From contig CAWARU010000001.1 in assembly GCA_963784575.1 (NCBI GenBank), forward strand, positions 2,976,001-3,040,000: a stretch of 64,000 nucleotides of DNA, read 5' to 3'. Made by a program: the position numbers and the translations under genes. Below are positions 34,969-44,115 of this stretch, piece after piece; the stretch's first letter is position 1; each line of letters starts with the position of its first letter. The notes beneath the pieces are model-generated. The model searched no databases and had not been told where the DNA came from. It saw only the letters and a list, made by a program, of their open reading frames with translations. This DNA comes from CAWARU01 sp963784575 (lineage in GTDB: Bacteria; Pseudomonadota; Gammaproteobacteria; UBA6186; Azoamicaceae).

Positions 34969-35481
34969 TGGAATACCTCAATTAAATTATTTAAAAAATC
35001 TCTTCGGGCTCTACCCAGGGTCTCTATTCTATCGTGCAATTGTATCAATGTCGAGGACAAAAAGCAGTTTTTGCTCGAATTTAGTATATTGCCTTAGCTG
35101 CATAGCTTTGTCAAGTGGGTTAAGAACGGTAAAGAACGGTTAGGAGCTAATAATAACTGCTGTATGTATATCAACTTAATGGAGAATATGTAAGTATGAG
35201 GTCAGGTATAAATAATTTAGTTAAACAGATATCAATATTGATAAGGCATTATTATATTGCAGAATATAGCAGATAAAAGAAACATTACTATGGTTTTTTG
35301 AAAGATGACTATTGTATGATATATAAAATTTCTATTATGACTAAAGTCAAAGACTAAATGTTATGAATCGGCTAACTAGAAATAACAGAACATAAATTTT
35401 GATAACAACTTTTTTATACCGATTGGTAACTATTACCAACGGCTAATTATAACCAACAGGTAGCGATAATATGAGGGAATC
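34969..35481. other. Intergenic region between rpsT and the helicase gene
   Basis: These 513 bases contain no supported gene. They hold the rpsT promoter on one side and that of the second effector-like block on the other. The only clear structure is the palindrome at 35423-35439. Confidence 0.5.
35423..35439. promoter_or_regulatory. Palindromic candidate operator upstream of the helicase gene
   Basis: TTGGTAA (35423-35429) and TTACCAA (35433-35439) are a perfect 7-bp inverted repeat around CTA, 43 bp before the ATG at 35482. A direct ACCAAC repeat (35435 and 35452) overlaps it. Its size and place suit a dimeric repressor or activator site, but no regulator is known. Confidence 0.35.
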
Positions 35482-38400
35482 ATGCCAAAAATAATATTAG
35501 GGTCAGCAACCACTTTTGCTCTCACGCAAGATATTAATTTAAATGAACAGCAATTTACTTTCTATGAAACTGTGGTACACAAAGTCACAGCAAAGGCTCA
35601 AGATTTAAAAGTGGGTGAAAATCCGCAATATCGAATTTTCACAGCGTATAATCAGAAAAATAATCATAAAATTTACATCATACAATTGAAGCAGGAAACC
35701 GGTTTAAGGTTGAATTTCAAAAACTTCGCCAAAAAAGAAGAGCGAATAGAGCAAGTCATCATTGATGGTGATATCCCAAATTGGACAACACTGGAATTGC
35801 CAGAAGGGACTTTGACCATGATAGATGGCAACATAGGAGATAATGTTGTCATTTCAAGTTCAAATCCACATTCTGTGGGATACACGGGTAAACTTGGAAA
35901 AAATTGCGTTGCAAAGCTGTCAGCTGGCAAATGTTTAGTACAATTGCTTTCGAAACAGCAGTTGAAGGAGACGCAGCAAGTGCCAGCCCCATTGTCTCCC
36001 GCCTTACTATCGCCAAGATCACCTTTAAATACCCTTTCACCTGTAAATATCCTTACAGGTGGTTTAGGGCAGAAAAGAAAACGAAGCGATGAGTCTCCCA
36101 GCAATGGAAAAAGAGCTGAGCTCGCAGTACAACCACCAGAACCTCCTAAACCCCCTAAGGTTATCAGAAGTTCTTCAACATCGAATGGTCATGGCACCGC
36201 CACTGCATTGGATAGCTCTAGCAAGGCATCTAGTCCTCATGCAGCAGGAGCGAGTGGTCTTAGAATGCCGAAAGTCGTTCGTTCCATCACAGCACCTGCA
36301 GTCATTCAATCAAAAGGCAAAACAAAAATATTAGCCATGGAGGATTGTCCGACGATTCCGAGGGATAAGCCAACCAAAAAGTATTATCCACAATTCCCAT
36401 TGAGTCCTATTAAGCAAAAAAAGAGTACTAAAAAGACTTCAAAAAGTTCTGAAACAAGTGAAGCAGAATCAACAAAAAATGCTCCTCTCATCATGAAGAT
36501 TGGAAAAGAAATGAGTTCGTTGCCAAGTCCTCGAGACAAGAAATTACAGGGTCCAGATAAAACAGAGAGCAATGGCAAAAAAATCTTACCCATACCTCTT
36601 ATCATTCCTGAAAGGCTGAGTGCTGCTGCGCTTGCAGCAGAAATGAAGGCTGACGCAGCAAGGCTGCAAGCTTTTGTGGAGGCGATAAAGCAACGCGCAT
36701 CAGATCTGATAGAAATGGATAAGGAGAAAAAGAGCAGCCAAGAAGAATTGGAAACGAAAATACTGCAGCAATTTGTAGAGACATTGATCCGAAAAAATTT
36801 CAAACCCGCAAGGCACCAACTTGAATATCTGATGCAGCAATCTGAAGCATGGATTAGCGGTCATAAACATGCTGTGGTTGAGCAAGCTACCGGTACCGGC
36901 AAGACCAATGAAATAATTTATACCAAGGGGGCCATATCCTGTGTTGCCGATGACACTGCCGCCAATTCTGCTGCCAATCCAAAACGCATCTTATTTGTGG
37001 TACATACCAGAACGCTTGTCGATCAAGTCATCGAGCGCTTCGACAATGTAACGGATGGCAAACATAAAATTCAGCGCTTAAGAGAAGACAACAAAAATCC
37101 ACGTAAAGCGGACATCTGGGAAAAATTCAAGCAATCTGATGTCGTCACAACCATACAGACCTTATCATCAGTTAACTACAGGTCAAAGATCCCATGGCAT
37201 ATGATTAGGCTCGTGGTGTTGGATGAAGCACAATCTTTACTTTCCGTGCGTCGAGCGCAGTATATTCGCGAAGAAATCATAGCAAAAACAGATTGCCGAG
37301 TGATCGCCATCACGGCGACGCCATTCCTGGATATTGGCAGAGAAAGGACCGTTTATGAACTGCTTGGCTTTAAGCCGGATGGCAGTGATAATCCTATCCG
37401 ACCCTATGGTATCCAAGAAGCTATTTTGGATGGTACCAATGTTCCAATCGTGACTGCCATGGTGTATCCCAAAAATTGTGACAAAATCAAATTCAAGAAA
37501 TCAACAAAACATAGCTTCAATAAAAAACACACAGAAGAAGCAATCAATCGGGAAGATTTTAATAAACTTTTAGTCGACCTTTACATGAATCACGGAGATC
37601 CTGTCAATAATAAGCAATTCCGCGGTATGAAAGGAATTATTTTTTGCGGCGGTATTGAGCATGCCAAGGAAGTCACCAAAGAATTCAATAGCATTAGCGT
37701 GGAATTGGTAGATTCAACAGGGGTGCTTAGGAAACGCTATGAGACGCGTTGCCGGGAAGACTATATCAAGAGAATGCAAGCACGTTTTGAGGAAGATTCA
37801 AGAAACAAAGGAAAGGTGTTTGATGTCAATACATTAAAGCTTGATATCGAATGGAACAAAATCTTCAAAGAAGAGTATGGTGAATTTACCATTGCAGAAG
37901 CAATCCATTCTGAAGATAAACTGTCTGCTAAAAAATTGCAGAAATCGAGACTTGGCGGAACATTGCTGCTCTGTGGACAGCAAATGCTCATCGAAGGCTA
38001 TGATGATCCCGAGATTGAATTCATTGTCAGAGCTGCACCGTCTCTTTCTTCTAGGATAGTGATACAGTCTGTTGGGCGTGGTTTGAGAATCGATCGCAAT
38101 AATCCAAACAAGATTTTGTATTTATTTGAACTTGCCTGGGCGAGTCGAATGGGTGCCAAATTCTTTCATGATTTCTTGCGAGACAAGAAAACCTGGATCC
38201 CAAGATTTTCCTTTCCGGCAGAAAAGATTAAAGTACTTCGCGACAACAGTGCGAAAATGCAAACATCTGATGTTGAAAAAATAGCTATACCTGGTGCCAT
38301 GCAGATCGATCATATCCAGTGGGAGCCAAGACGAATTGAAAATAAGACCATTGAAGTTTGCGTGCAGCTTATTGATACAGTGATTTGCGGCTTAAAACAA

Positions 38401-39057
38401 AAATTAGAAGCATTCAAGAATCATGTGAGCAAAGCCGCGATGCCTGGCATCCCGCTTTTTCTGCAGGCTCAAAATAAAGACAAAGATACGGAAATGAATT
38501 TAGAGTTAAACTTAGGAAAGACAATACCGATGCCTGCACTTGAAGAAACTCCGACCGATTTGGTGGATAGAGTGGCAGAGGTAGATTTGAATCCGATTGT
38601 AATCGATGAAGAATACGAAGAAAGGCTTGGCGAAGATGAAGAATGGTTGCCGGATCGTACAGAGACTGAAGCCCCTGATGCGGATCTGAAATCCAATCCA
38701 GGGAGAGTTGGATCAGAAGGCGGCGAAAAAGGCGCGAAGGGTGATGTGACTGAACCTAGGTCGAAGCGTCAAAAACTTTTTAAGGCCAGCAAAGTTTTGA
38801 ATAAGCAAAAATCACCGACAGCAAAAGAAGAGGAGTTGGAAGAAGGAGAAATGTCGGATCAAAGTAATTCTGAAAAAGAAATCGATATGGATACTTCTGA
38901 AGAGCATATTAAACGTGAAATACCTGAAAAGGAAACTCAGGAAACTCGAGAAAAGAAAGAAAGGAAAGAGGCTCTGAAAAAGAATCTCCAAGAAACTGAA
39001 AAAGAGGCTGAAAAGACAGGGGCAGATTTAGCGGAGAGCACGAACAAAAAGCAATGA
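35482..39057 (+). CDS. SF2 helicase-like protein with long disordered flanks, putative effector
   Basis: Residues 445-900 form a superfamily 2 helicase core: FKPARHQLEYL (Q-motif region), ATGTGKT (471-475), VHTRTLVDQV, LDEAQSLL (DEAQ at 581-584), ITATPF, and QSVGRGLRID (motif VI, 862-871). It resembles the translocase of restriction enzymes and Ssl2/XPB, but no nuclease or methylase domain is present. The first 155 residues contain Gly-rich strand repeats (TMIDGNIGDNVVIS, VGYTGKLGKNCVAKL). About 155-400 and 1010-1191 are low-complexity Pro/Ser/Lys and Glu/Lys sequence. AGGGA precedes ATG 35482. Its TGA overlaps the ATG of the ankyrin gene. A host-directed role is inferred from disorder, context and lack of a phage or restriction neighbourhood. 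Confidence 0.75.
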   Translation: MPKIILGSATTFALTQDINLNEQQFTFYETVVHKVTAKAQDLKVGENPQYRIFTAYNQKNNHKIYIIQLKQETGLRLNFKNFAKKEERIEQVIIDGDIPNWTTLELPEGTLTMIDGNIGDNVVISSSNPHSVGYTGKLGKNCVAKLSAGKCLVQLLSKQQLKETQQVPAPLSPALLSPRSPLNTLSPVNILTGGLGQKRKRSDESPSNGKRAELAVQPPEPPKPPKVIRSSSTSNGHGTATALDSSSKASSPHAAGASGLRMPKVVRSITAPAVIQSKGKTKILAMEDCPTIPRDKPTKKYYPQFPLSPIKQKKSTKKTSKSSETSEAESTKNAPLIMKIGKEMSSLPSPRDKKLQGPDKTESNGKKILPIPLIIPERLSAAALAAEMKADAARLQAFVEAIKQRASDLIEMDKEKKSSQEELETKILQQFVETLIRKNFKPARHQLEYLMQQSEAWISGHKHAVVEQATGTGKTNEIIYTKGAISCVADDTAANSAANPKRILFVVHTRTLVDQVIERFDNVTDGKHKIQRLREDNKNPRKADIWEKFKQSDVVTTIQTLSSVNYRSKIPWHMIRLVVLDEAQSLLSVRRAQYIREEIIAKTDCRVIAITATPFLDIGRERTVYELLGFKPDGSDNPIRPYGIQEAILDGTNVPIVTAMVYPKNCDKIKFKKSTKHSFNKKHTEEAINREDFNKLLVDLYMNHGDPVNNKQFRGMKGIIFCGGIEHAKEVTKEFNSISVELVDSTGVLRKRYETRCREDYIKRMQARFEEDSRNKGKVFDVNTLKLDIEWNKIFKEEYGEFTIAEAIHSEDKLSAKKLQKSRLGGTLLLCGQQMLIEGYDDPEIEFIVRAAPSLSSRIVIQSVGRGLRIDRNNPNKILYLFELAWASRMGAKFFHDFLRDKKTWIPRFSFPAEKIKVLRDNSAKMQTSDVEKIAIPGAMQIDHIQWEPRRIENKTIEVCVQLIDTVICGLKQKLEAFKNHVSKAAMPGIPLFLQAQNKDKDTEMNLELNLGKTIPMPALEETPTDLVDRVAEVDLNPIVIDEEYEERLGEDEEWLPDRTETEAPDADLKSNPGRVGSEGGEKGAKGDVTEPRSKRQKLFKASKVLNKQKSPTAKEEELEEGEMSDQSNSEKEIDMDTSEEHIKREIPEKETQETREKKERKEALKKNLQETEKEAEKTGADLAESTNKKQ

Positions 39058-41978
39058 TGGAAGAAGAGCAGGAAAAAGATAAAGAAAAAGATAAAGAAAA
39101 AGGCAAGGACAAAGAGCAAGGAAAAGAAATGGAGGCAAGGAAAGATGTTTTGTCTTCCACTATGTCCAATACAAATCTCGCAGTCCAAGAATCAATAGAA
39201 AAAGCAAAAGCTGCCATTCATCAAATAAAGAAAACGATCGTGGCATCTACAGATATGGATGTAGAGGATCAGGATGAAAAAAATAATGACGAGGCAGGAA
39301 AAAAGAAGAAAGAAAAAGATGATCGAGAAGATCCTAATGCTAAAATTGAAGCAGAGAGAGTCACGCAAATTCGGAGTATCGAGGGTCAGATAGAACAACT
39401 CTTGGATTTATATCAGCAAGCCAATGAAAAATTAGATTCCTTAATTGAGGCTGCAGACTCGGGCAATCCCATGACTGAGGTAGAGCGTACACGCGCCATA
39501 GAAAATTTGCAATTGGAAATTCAAAAGATTGAGAGTCAATTCCAGAAGATCAATATAGAGCTCAGTCGGTTAAAAGAAATTAAGCCAATAGTACAAACAG
39601 TGAAATTGGCAAAAGACAGTACAGAAACACCCAAGAAAAAGCCAAAGAAGCCTAGCTTACCAGATGAGAAATTTGAGAAATGGTTGCAAGACAATCCCAC
39701 TATCACAGCTCTTCAAGTTATTAAAAATTATGGCAAGAGTGCAGGGCAGCATATTAATAAATTATTATCTGTAAAGCCGGAGTTGATCTTGGCGCTAGAT
39801 CCAGCAACACAAAATAGCCTGCTGCATATTGCTGTCTGCAAACCTTCAATTGTAAAAATCCTTTTGAATAAAAAGATTGAGGTCAATAAACTGAATCTTG
39901 TGAGGAAAACCCCTCTGCAAACATTGATTGAAAAAATAGTGAGCAAGTATGCGAGTCATGATATATTGCTTCAATCACTCATACTTCTGCTAAGCGACAA
40001 ACGAACCAATGTGCATGTCACTGATCAAGAAGGCAATACTCTGCTGCATGTTTTATTCAAGGATTGTAGGAAGGTTTACCATAAAGATGAAATAAATGCA
40101 TTTTCGGTGATCAGAGACTTTGCGGTGATCCTAGCGGCATTTGGGGCCAGATTCGATGTAAAGAACAAAAAAGGAGAAACGCCACTTGATATGTGTCGGC
40201 AAGCAGAGCAATCTGCCAATCAATCACCGCTTCGGCTCAATATAGAGCTCGAAAATCCATCAATTTTTATGCCTTTCAAGATTGAAGGCAAGGGGATCAA
40301 TGTCCAGGGGCCTAATGGGATATCAGCTCTGATGATTGCTATAAAATTTCGCACAAAGCAGTGCACTAGCGCAGTCCTCAAATTAGGTGCTAATCCAAAT
40401 CTCTTGGACAAAATGGGTCGGAGTGCTTTGTTTTATGCTATATCCCACACCCAAACAGACAAAGAAATGCCCTATCTAAAATCTCTGCTGCGACATCAGG
40501 CCACAGTCAGTGTTTTTGATGCCGAGCAAAGTTCTTTCCTACATTTTGCTATCAAAGAATTAACTTTCCATCCAAGCAATAATAGTTTGAAAACCTTAAA
40601 ATTTATTCTCAATAAAGCCCACGATCTTACCCTTAGCAAGCCAAATTTGGCGGGTGAAACTGCTTTTCATTGCTATATGGAGCAAATGGTCAATTATTGC
40701 TTTCATAATAGACTCTACATCAGCGAAAGAGCAGTATCACATTTCAATAGAAGATATGATTTACTCCTGGAACTTGCGCAAGAATTTTTAAAGCGAGGTT
40801 GTTCCTGGACTGCGCTGAACCAAAAAGGTTTGTCTCCAATGCATGTATTCTACAAAAGTGGCTTGGAAAAACTTGCTGAAAATTTGAAAGAATTTACTGA
40901 ATTGAAGAAATCCATTGACTTAAAGGGTAGTATTGAAGATTTTCGTAATTCCAAGATGGCTTACAGAAAAGCAATGGGCATGTTGGTAAATCGCTCTTCC
41001 GTTCAAAGAGTACTGGGGTTTTTTGATGCTGAGTTCCAAAAATTAGAGGCAGAAACAGCCTATTTATCACCAGCGTCGTTCTTGCCTACATTTCCGCAGA
41101 TCAAAAAAATCTGTCAAGAGCTAATGCAAATACGTCTTCAATTCTTTAAAGAGTTGAAGACGTATTATCTTGAAGAAGATGCATGGAATAAAGACAAGAA
41201 AAGGACATTTGTAAAAGGATTCAGCAGAACCAGTCGAAGGGATGCTATTAAATCAAGAGAGGAAGAATTTGAAATAGAAGACAGTGCAGAAGAATACGAC
41301 GAATTATCTGGTGAGGAGTATGAAAACGAAGGTGAGCACCAGGAAGATCCCGAACTTGAATACACTGATGAACACGAACAGATAGAACCTGAGAGAGAAA
41401 TTGAATATCTGGATCTGACAGGAATTAAGAGTGCTCAGAAAAATGAAACAGAGCCTCATGCCAAGAAAAAAGAAGATCCCTTAAAAATGCCACTCAATTT
41501 ACATTACTGTGCTGTGCATACTCAAGGAATCCCTATGGAAGAATATTTAAAAACAAAGCCGCCTGTGCCGAGACCCAATTTTCCAATGCCCCCTTTTCAA
41601 AGGCCGCTTTCTTTACCAATGCCAGAGATGCAGTCACAACCTACGGCTCACTATGGAACTCTTTCATCTTCCCAAACTCATGCATCCTCATTTCTACCAC
41701 AGTATCTGTCATCTGCAGCACCTCTGCGTTCTTATCCAGGAAGACAAGAATTTTTGCCGCCGGAATCAGTGCCTGTGGCACCGCAGTTTCAGCCAACTTC
41801 TTTTACGCTGCCTATGCCCCCATTGCCAGTGCCAATGCCAATGCTACCACCAGGGCTGCCGTTCCTACATCAGCCTCAAACATCAGGAGCTCCCTTTTTA
41901 ATGCAATATCCGAGGGCGACTTCTCCACGGTTTTTCGATGAGGAAGAAAGTCAAAGTATTACTAGAAAATTCTCGTAA
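39054..41978 (+). CDS. Ankyrin-repeat protein with charged N-terminus and Pro-rich C-terminus, putative effector
   Basis: The 974-residue protein begins with a Lys/Glu coiled stretch (1-35), has a second coiled coil around 100-185, then ankyrin repeats from about 245 to 610: QNSLLHIAVCKPSIVKILL, GNTLLHVLFKDC, GISALMIAIKFRTKQCTSAVL, GRSALFYAISHTQ, QSSFLHFAIKEL, GETAFHCYMEQM. An acidic segment (about 735-790) and a Pro/Met/Gln-rich tail (835-960) follow. It ends in SITRKFS, the C-terminal pattern shared with three other proteins here. ATG 39054 overlaps the TGA of the helicase gene (ATGA), so the two are translationally coupled and probably act together. Confidence 0.8.
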   Translation: MMEEEQEKDKEKDKEKGKDKEQGKEMEARKDVLSSTMSNTNLAVQESIEKAKAAIHQIKKTIVASTDMDVEDQDEKNNDEAGKKKKEKDDREDPNAKIEAERVTQIRSIEGQIEQLLDLYQQANEKLDSLIEAADSGNPMTEVERTRAIENLQLEIQKIESQFQKINIELSRLKEIKPIVQTVKLAKDSTETPKKKPKKPSLPDEKFEKWLQDNPTITALQVIKNYGKSAGQHINKLLSVKPELILALDPATQNSLLHIAVCKPSIVKILLNKKIEVNKLNLVRKTPLQTLIEKIVSKYASHDILLQSLILLLSDKRTNVHVTDQEGNTLLHVLFKDCRKVYHKDEINAFSVIRDFAVILAAFGARFDVKNKKGETPLDMCRQAEQSANQSPLRLNIELENPSIFMPFKIEGKGINVQGPNGISALMIAIKFRTKQCTSAVLKLGANPNLLDKMGRSALFYAISHTQTDKEMPYLKSLLRHQATVSVFDAEQSSFLHFAIKELTFHPSNNSLKTLKFILNKAHDLTLSKPNLAGETAFHCYMEQMVNYCFHNRLYISERAVSHFNRRYDLLLELAQEFLKRGCSWTALNQKGLSPMHVFYKSGLEKLAENLKEFTELKKSIDLKGSIEDFRNSKMAYRKAMGMLVNRSSVQRVLGFFDAEFQKLEAETAYLSPASFLPTFPQIKKICQELMQIRLQFFKELKTYYLEEDAWNKDKKRTFVKGFSRTSRRDAIKSREEEFEIEDSAEEYDELSGEEYENEGEHQEDPELEYTDEHEQIEPEREIEYLDLTGIKSAQKNETEPHAKKKEDPLKMPLNLHYCAVHTQGIPMEEYLKTKPPVPRPNFPMPPFQRPLSLPMPEMQSQPTAHYGTLSSSQTHASSFLPQYLSSAAPLRSYPGRQEFLPPESVPVAPQFQPTSFTLPMPPLPVPMPMLPPGLPFLHQPQTSGAPFLMQYPRATSPRFFDEEESQSITRKFS

Positions 41979-42016
41979 CAGAATGACATAGGAATTTTGA
42001 TCATAGCATAAAGAAC

Positions 42017-43975
42017 TTATGAAAATTTCCGTTGCGCGAAATTCCGAAAATCAAAATCAGTTGTGCAAGATCCTGGGGTTGAGATTTCTTTTTCGATTTT
42101 GGATAATTCTTCGCCTGGTTTTTCCTTGGTTAATTTAAGATAAAGTTCCCGAGTTTTTGCTAGAAAGCAGAGTGGGGGTAGGGCTCTTTCTGCTGGTTGA
42201 TCGGGGAAGTCGACCAAACAGGCTTCTTCTAAGAATGTTTCTTTTTCTACGGCAAGTTTTGTAATGGCTGATTCTGGCTTGGCATCTCTTGATGCTGGGG
42301 CATCTAAGGCAGGTACTTTGCAGACTTTAGCTTTTGACACAGAAGTGGTAAGTTTCGGATCTTCAAGCAAAGATGTGCTGGGTATCAAGTATGAAGCACA
42401 GAGATCAACGATGGGTGTGGGGAATTGGCTGCCCTTATTCCAGCGGAATTCGTATAAATTTTTCCAAGCAAATAAGGATTCGAGTTCACGCCTGATGCGG
42501 TGGCTTAAGCCCAAGTAGTGCATCAAGGCAAACTGCATGTTTGGCGAATCAAATGTATCATAAAATTCTAAATTGGTTTTCGATGCTACGGGACGAGGAA
42601 TGGAAGACAAAATGATATCAGTGAAAGTCCCATTCCGCATTAAGCTCCACATGAGACTTTCTGTGTTCCTTGTAAGTCCTGAAGAAGGAATCTGGCAGCA
42701 TATTTGAAGTAGAGTGCTTTTGAAGCGCTGGTTAAGTTTTACGGGATCAACACTCGGAACACCTTCTTGATAAGGGAATTCATACCAAAACTGAAAGGGC
42801 TCGAACCGTAAAATATGAATATTGAGATTAGTGGTTTCTGCCATGACTTTATGGAATTCCTGCAGCATTTTTTCATCTACTTCATAGTCATAAGGTCCCT
42901 CACCACAGGGTTTTAAGAATAATTCTGGTGAATAGGGCAGCTCGTTCGAATCTGAAACAGAATTTTCAGAAGCAGCTGGCAATCCAGGTTGTTTTAATAA
43001 AGTCATCACATAATTAAAATGGTTTTTTCGCAATTGCTCCTGTAATGAAGACGAACCAAGGCGACGACGTTGCGAAGGATGGAACATATCAGTTCCTCTG
43101 ATGGTCCAGAGTGTTTTGTTCCTAGCCAAAGACGCTGTATACTCATCGAACTCAAAACCCTCTCCCTCAAAATTTTTCACAAGATTAGTCGGCTGTAGTG
43201 GATTCCCATCTTGTTCTGTAAATTCTAATTCACGAACATGGGTGTTGGCGCCAAGCGCATAGAAAAGATCTTTTCGTTGCCATCCCAACCCGTGGACTTT
43301 TTGGCATCTGACTTTGACTACTGTAAGGGTAGGATCATTTGCAGTGATTCGCGCAAGCATTCTATTATGGAGCTGCTCCAATATGGCATCTTTCATCGCT
43401 TTCATGCGATCATGATAGGATTCTCTATTTTCTATAAGATGTTTTGCAAGTAATAGGTGGGATGCTTTACCATTATATTCCCTTAGATAAGTTTCTTCTT
43501 CTGGCGAAAGTCTAGTCGGGATCTTTGTATGAAAGAGTCCTGTAACATTTCTTATGATTCGGTTTTGCTGGATGGCTGAAAGAAGACGATTCCTTGTGCT
43601 TTCATCAAAAAATTGCCTACATGGTAATAGTAGGGAGGTTACATTTCCGCCTTCGCGACTTAAGAAATCGGCTAAGTATTCTACTGCATCACTGCTTAAT
43701 ATTTTTTGGCTTAAATCGAGTTCGACGACACCCTTGAACTCAAAAATTCGATTGGCAAGGGTTTCAAGCTCAGCCTCTGATAAAGGGGTAAACATTTCGT
43801 TTAATGTTTTTTGTGGGAAGGGAAATTCCCATCCTTTTAGGAGATCTATGATGCGCTCTTCAATATTTTTCTTTTTAGGTGCACTCACCAATCCACTGGA
43901 ATCGTAGAGGTACATTTGACATGTCAAATTTGAACATTCCGATATGAGCTTGCGTAGTTCATGTTGGTTCAGCAT
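42017..43975 (-). CDS. Hypothetical 652-residue effector-like protein, RKFS C-terminus
   Basis: No family is recognised with confidence. Residues 65-140 have leucine-rich-like spacing (LSEAELETLANRIFEFKGVVELDLS, shown in part: VVELDLSQKILSSDAVEYL and GNVTSLLLPCRQFF), as in the flavour of LRR effectors; the rest looks alpha-helical. There is no signal peptide or membrane segment. The last residues are FRNFAQRKFS, ending like the ankyrin protein whose gene converges on this one. ATG 43975 has GGAG upstream. The gene closes the second effector-like block next to rlmI. Confidence 0.65.
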   Translation of the reverse strand: MLNQHELRKLISECSNLTCQMYLYDSSGLVSAPKKKNIEERIIDLLKGWEFPFPQKTLNEMFTPLSEAELETLANRIFEFKGVVELDLSQKILSSDAVEYLADFLSREGGNVTSLLLPCRQFFDESTRNRLLSAIQQNRIIRNVTGLFHTKIPTRLSPEEETYLREYNGKASHLLLAKHLIENRESYHDRMKAMKDAILEQLHNRMLARITANDPTLTVVKVRCQKVHGLGWQRKDLFYALGANTHVRELEFTEQDGNPLQPTNLVKNFEGEGFEFDEYTASLARNKTLWTIRGTDMFHPSQRRRLGSSSLQEQLRKNHFNYVMTLLKQPGLPAASENSVSDSNELPYSPELFLKPCGEGPYDYEVDEKMLQEFHKVMAETTNLNIHILRFEPFQFWYEFPYQEGVPSVDPVKLNQRFKSTLLQICCQIPSSGLTRNTESLMWSLMRNGTFTDIILSSIPRPVASKTNLEFYDTFDSPNMQFALMHYLGLSHRIRRELESLFAWKNLYEFRWNKGSQFPTPIVDLCASYLIPSTSLLEDPKLTTSVSKAKVCKVPALDAPASRDAKPESAITKLAVEKETFLEEACLVDFPDQPAERALPPLCFLAKTRELYLKLTKEKPGEELSKIEKEISTPGSCTTDFDFRNFAQRKFS

Positions 43976-44115
43976 GGAAGGGTTCTCCTAATTACTTGAT
44001 ATTTATAAGTGTATAGTGTTTCTTGATTGGATTTTGGTTATCGAATGATATTACAGTATTTTATGAAACAAATCAATGATTAATTTGCATGATTTTATTG
44101 TTATATAGGGTGGTT

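Noticed and set aside
35482..39057. Type I or III restriction enzyme subunit
   Set aside because: Helicase motifs fit, but there is no nuclease, methyltransferase or specificity gene near, and the long disordered tails are unlike restriction subunits.
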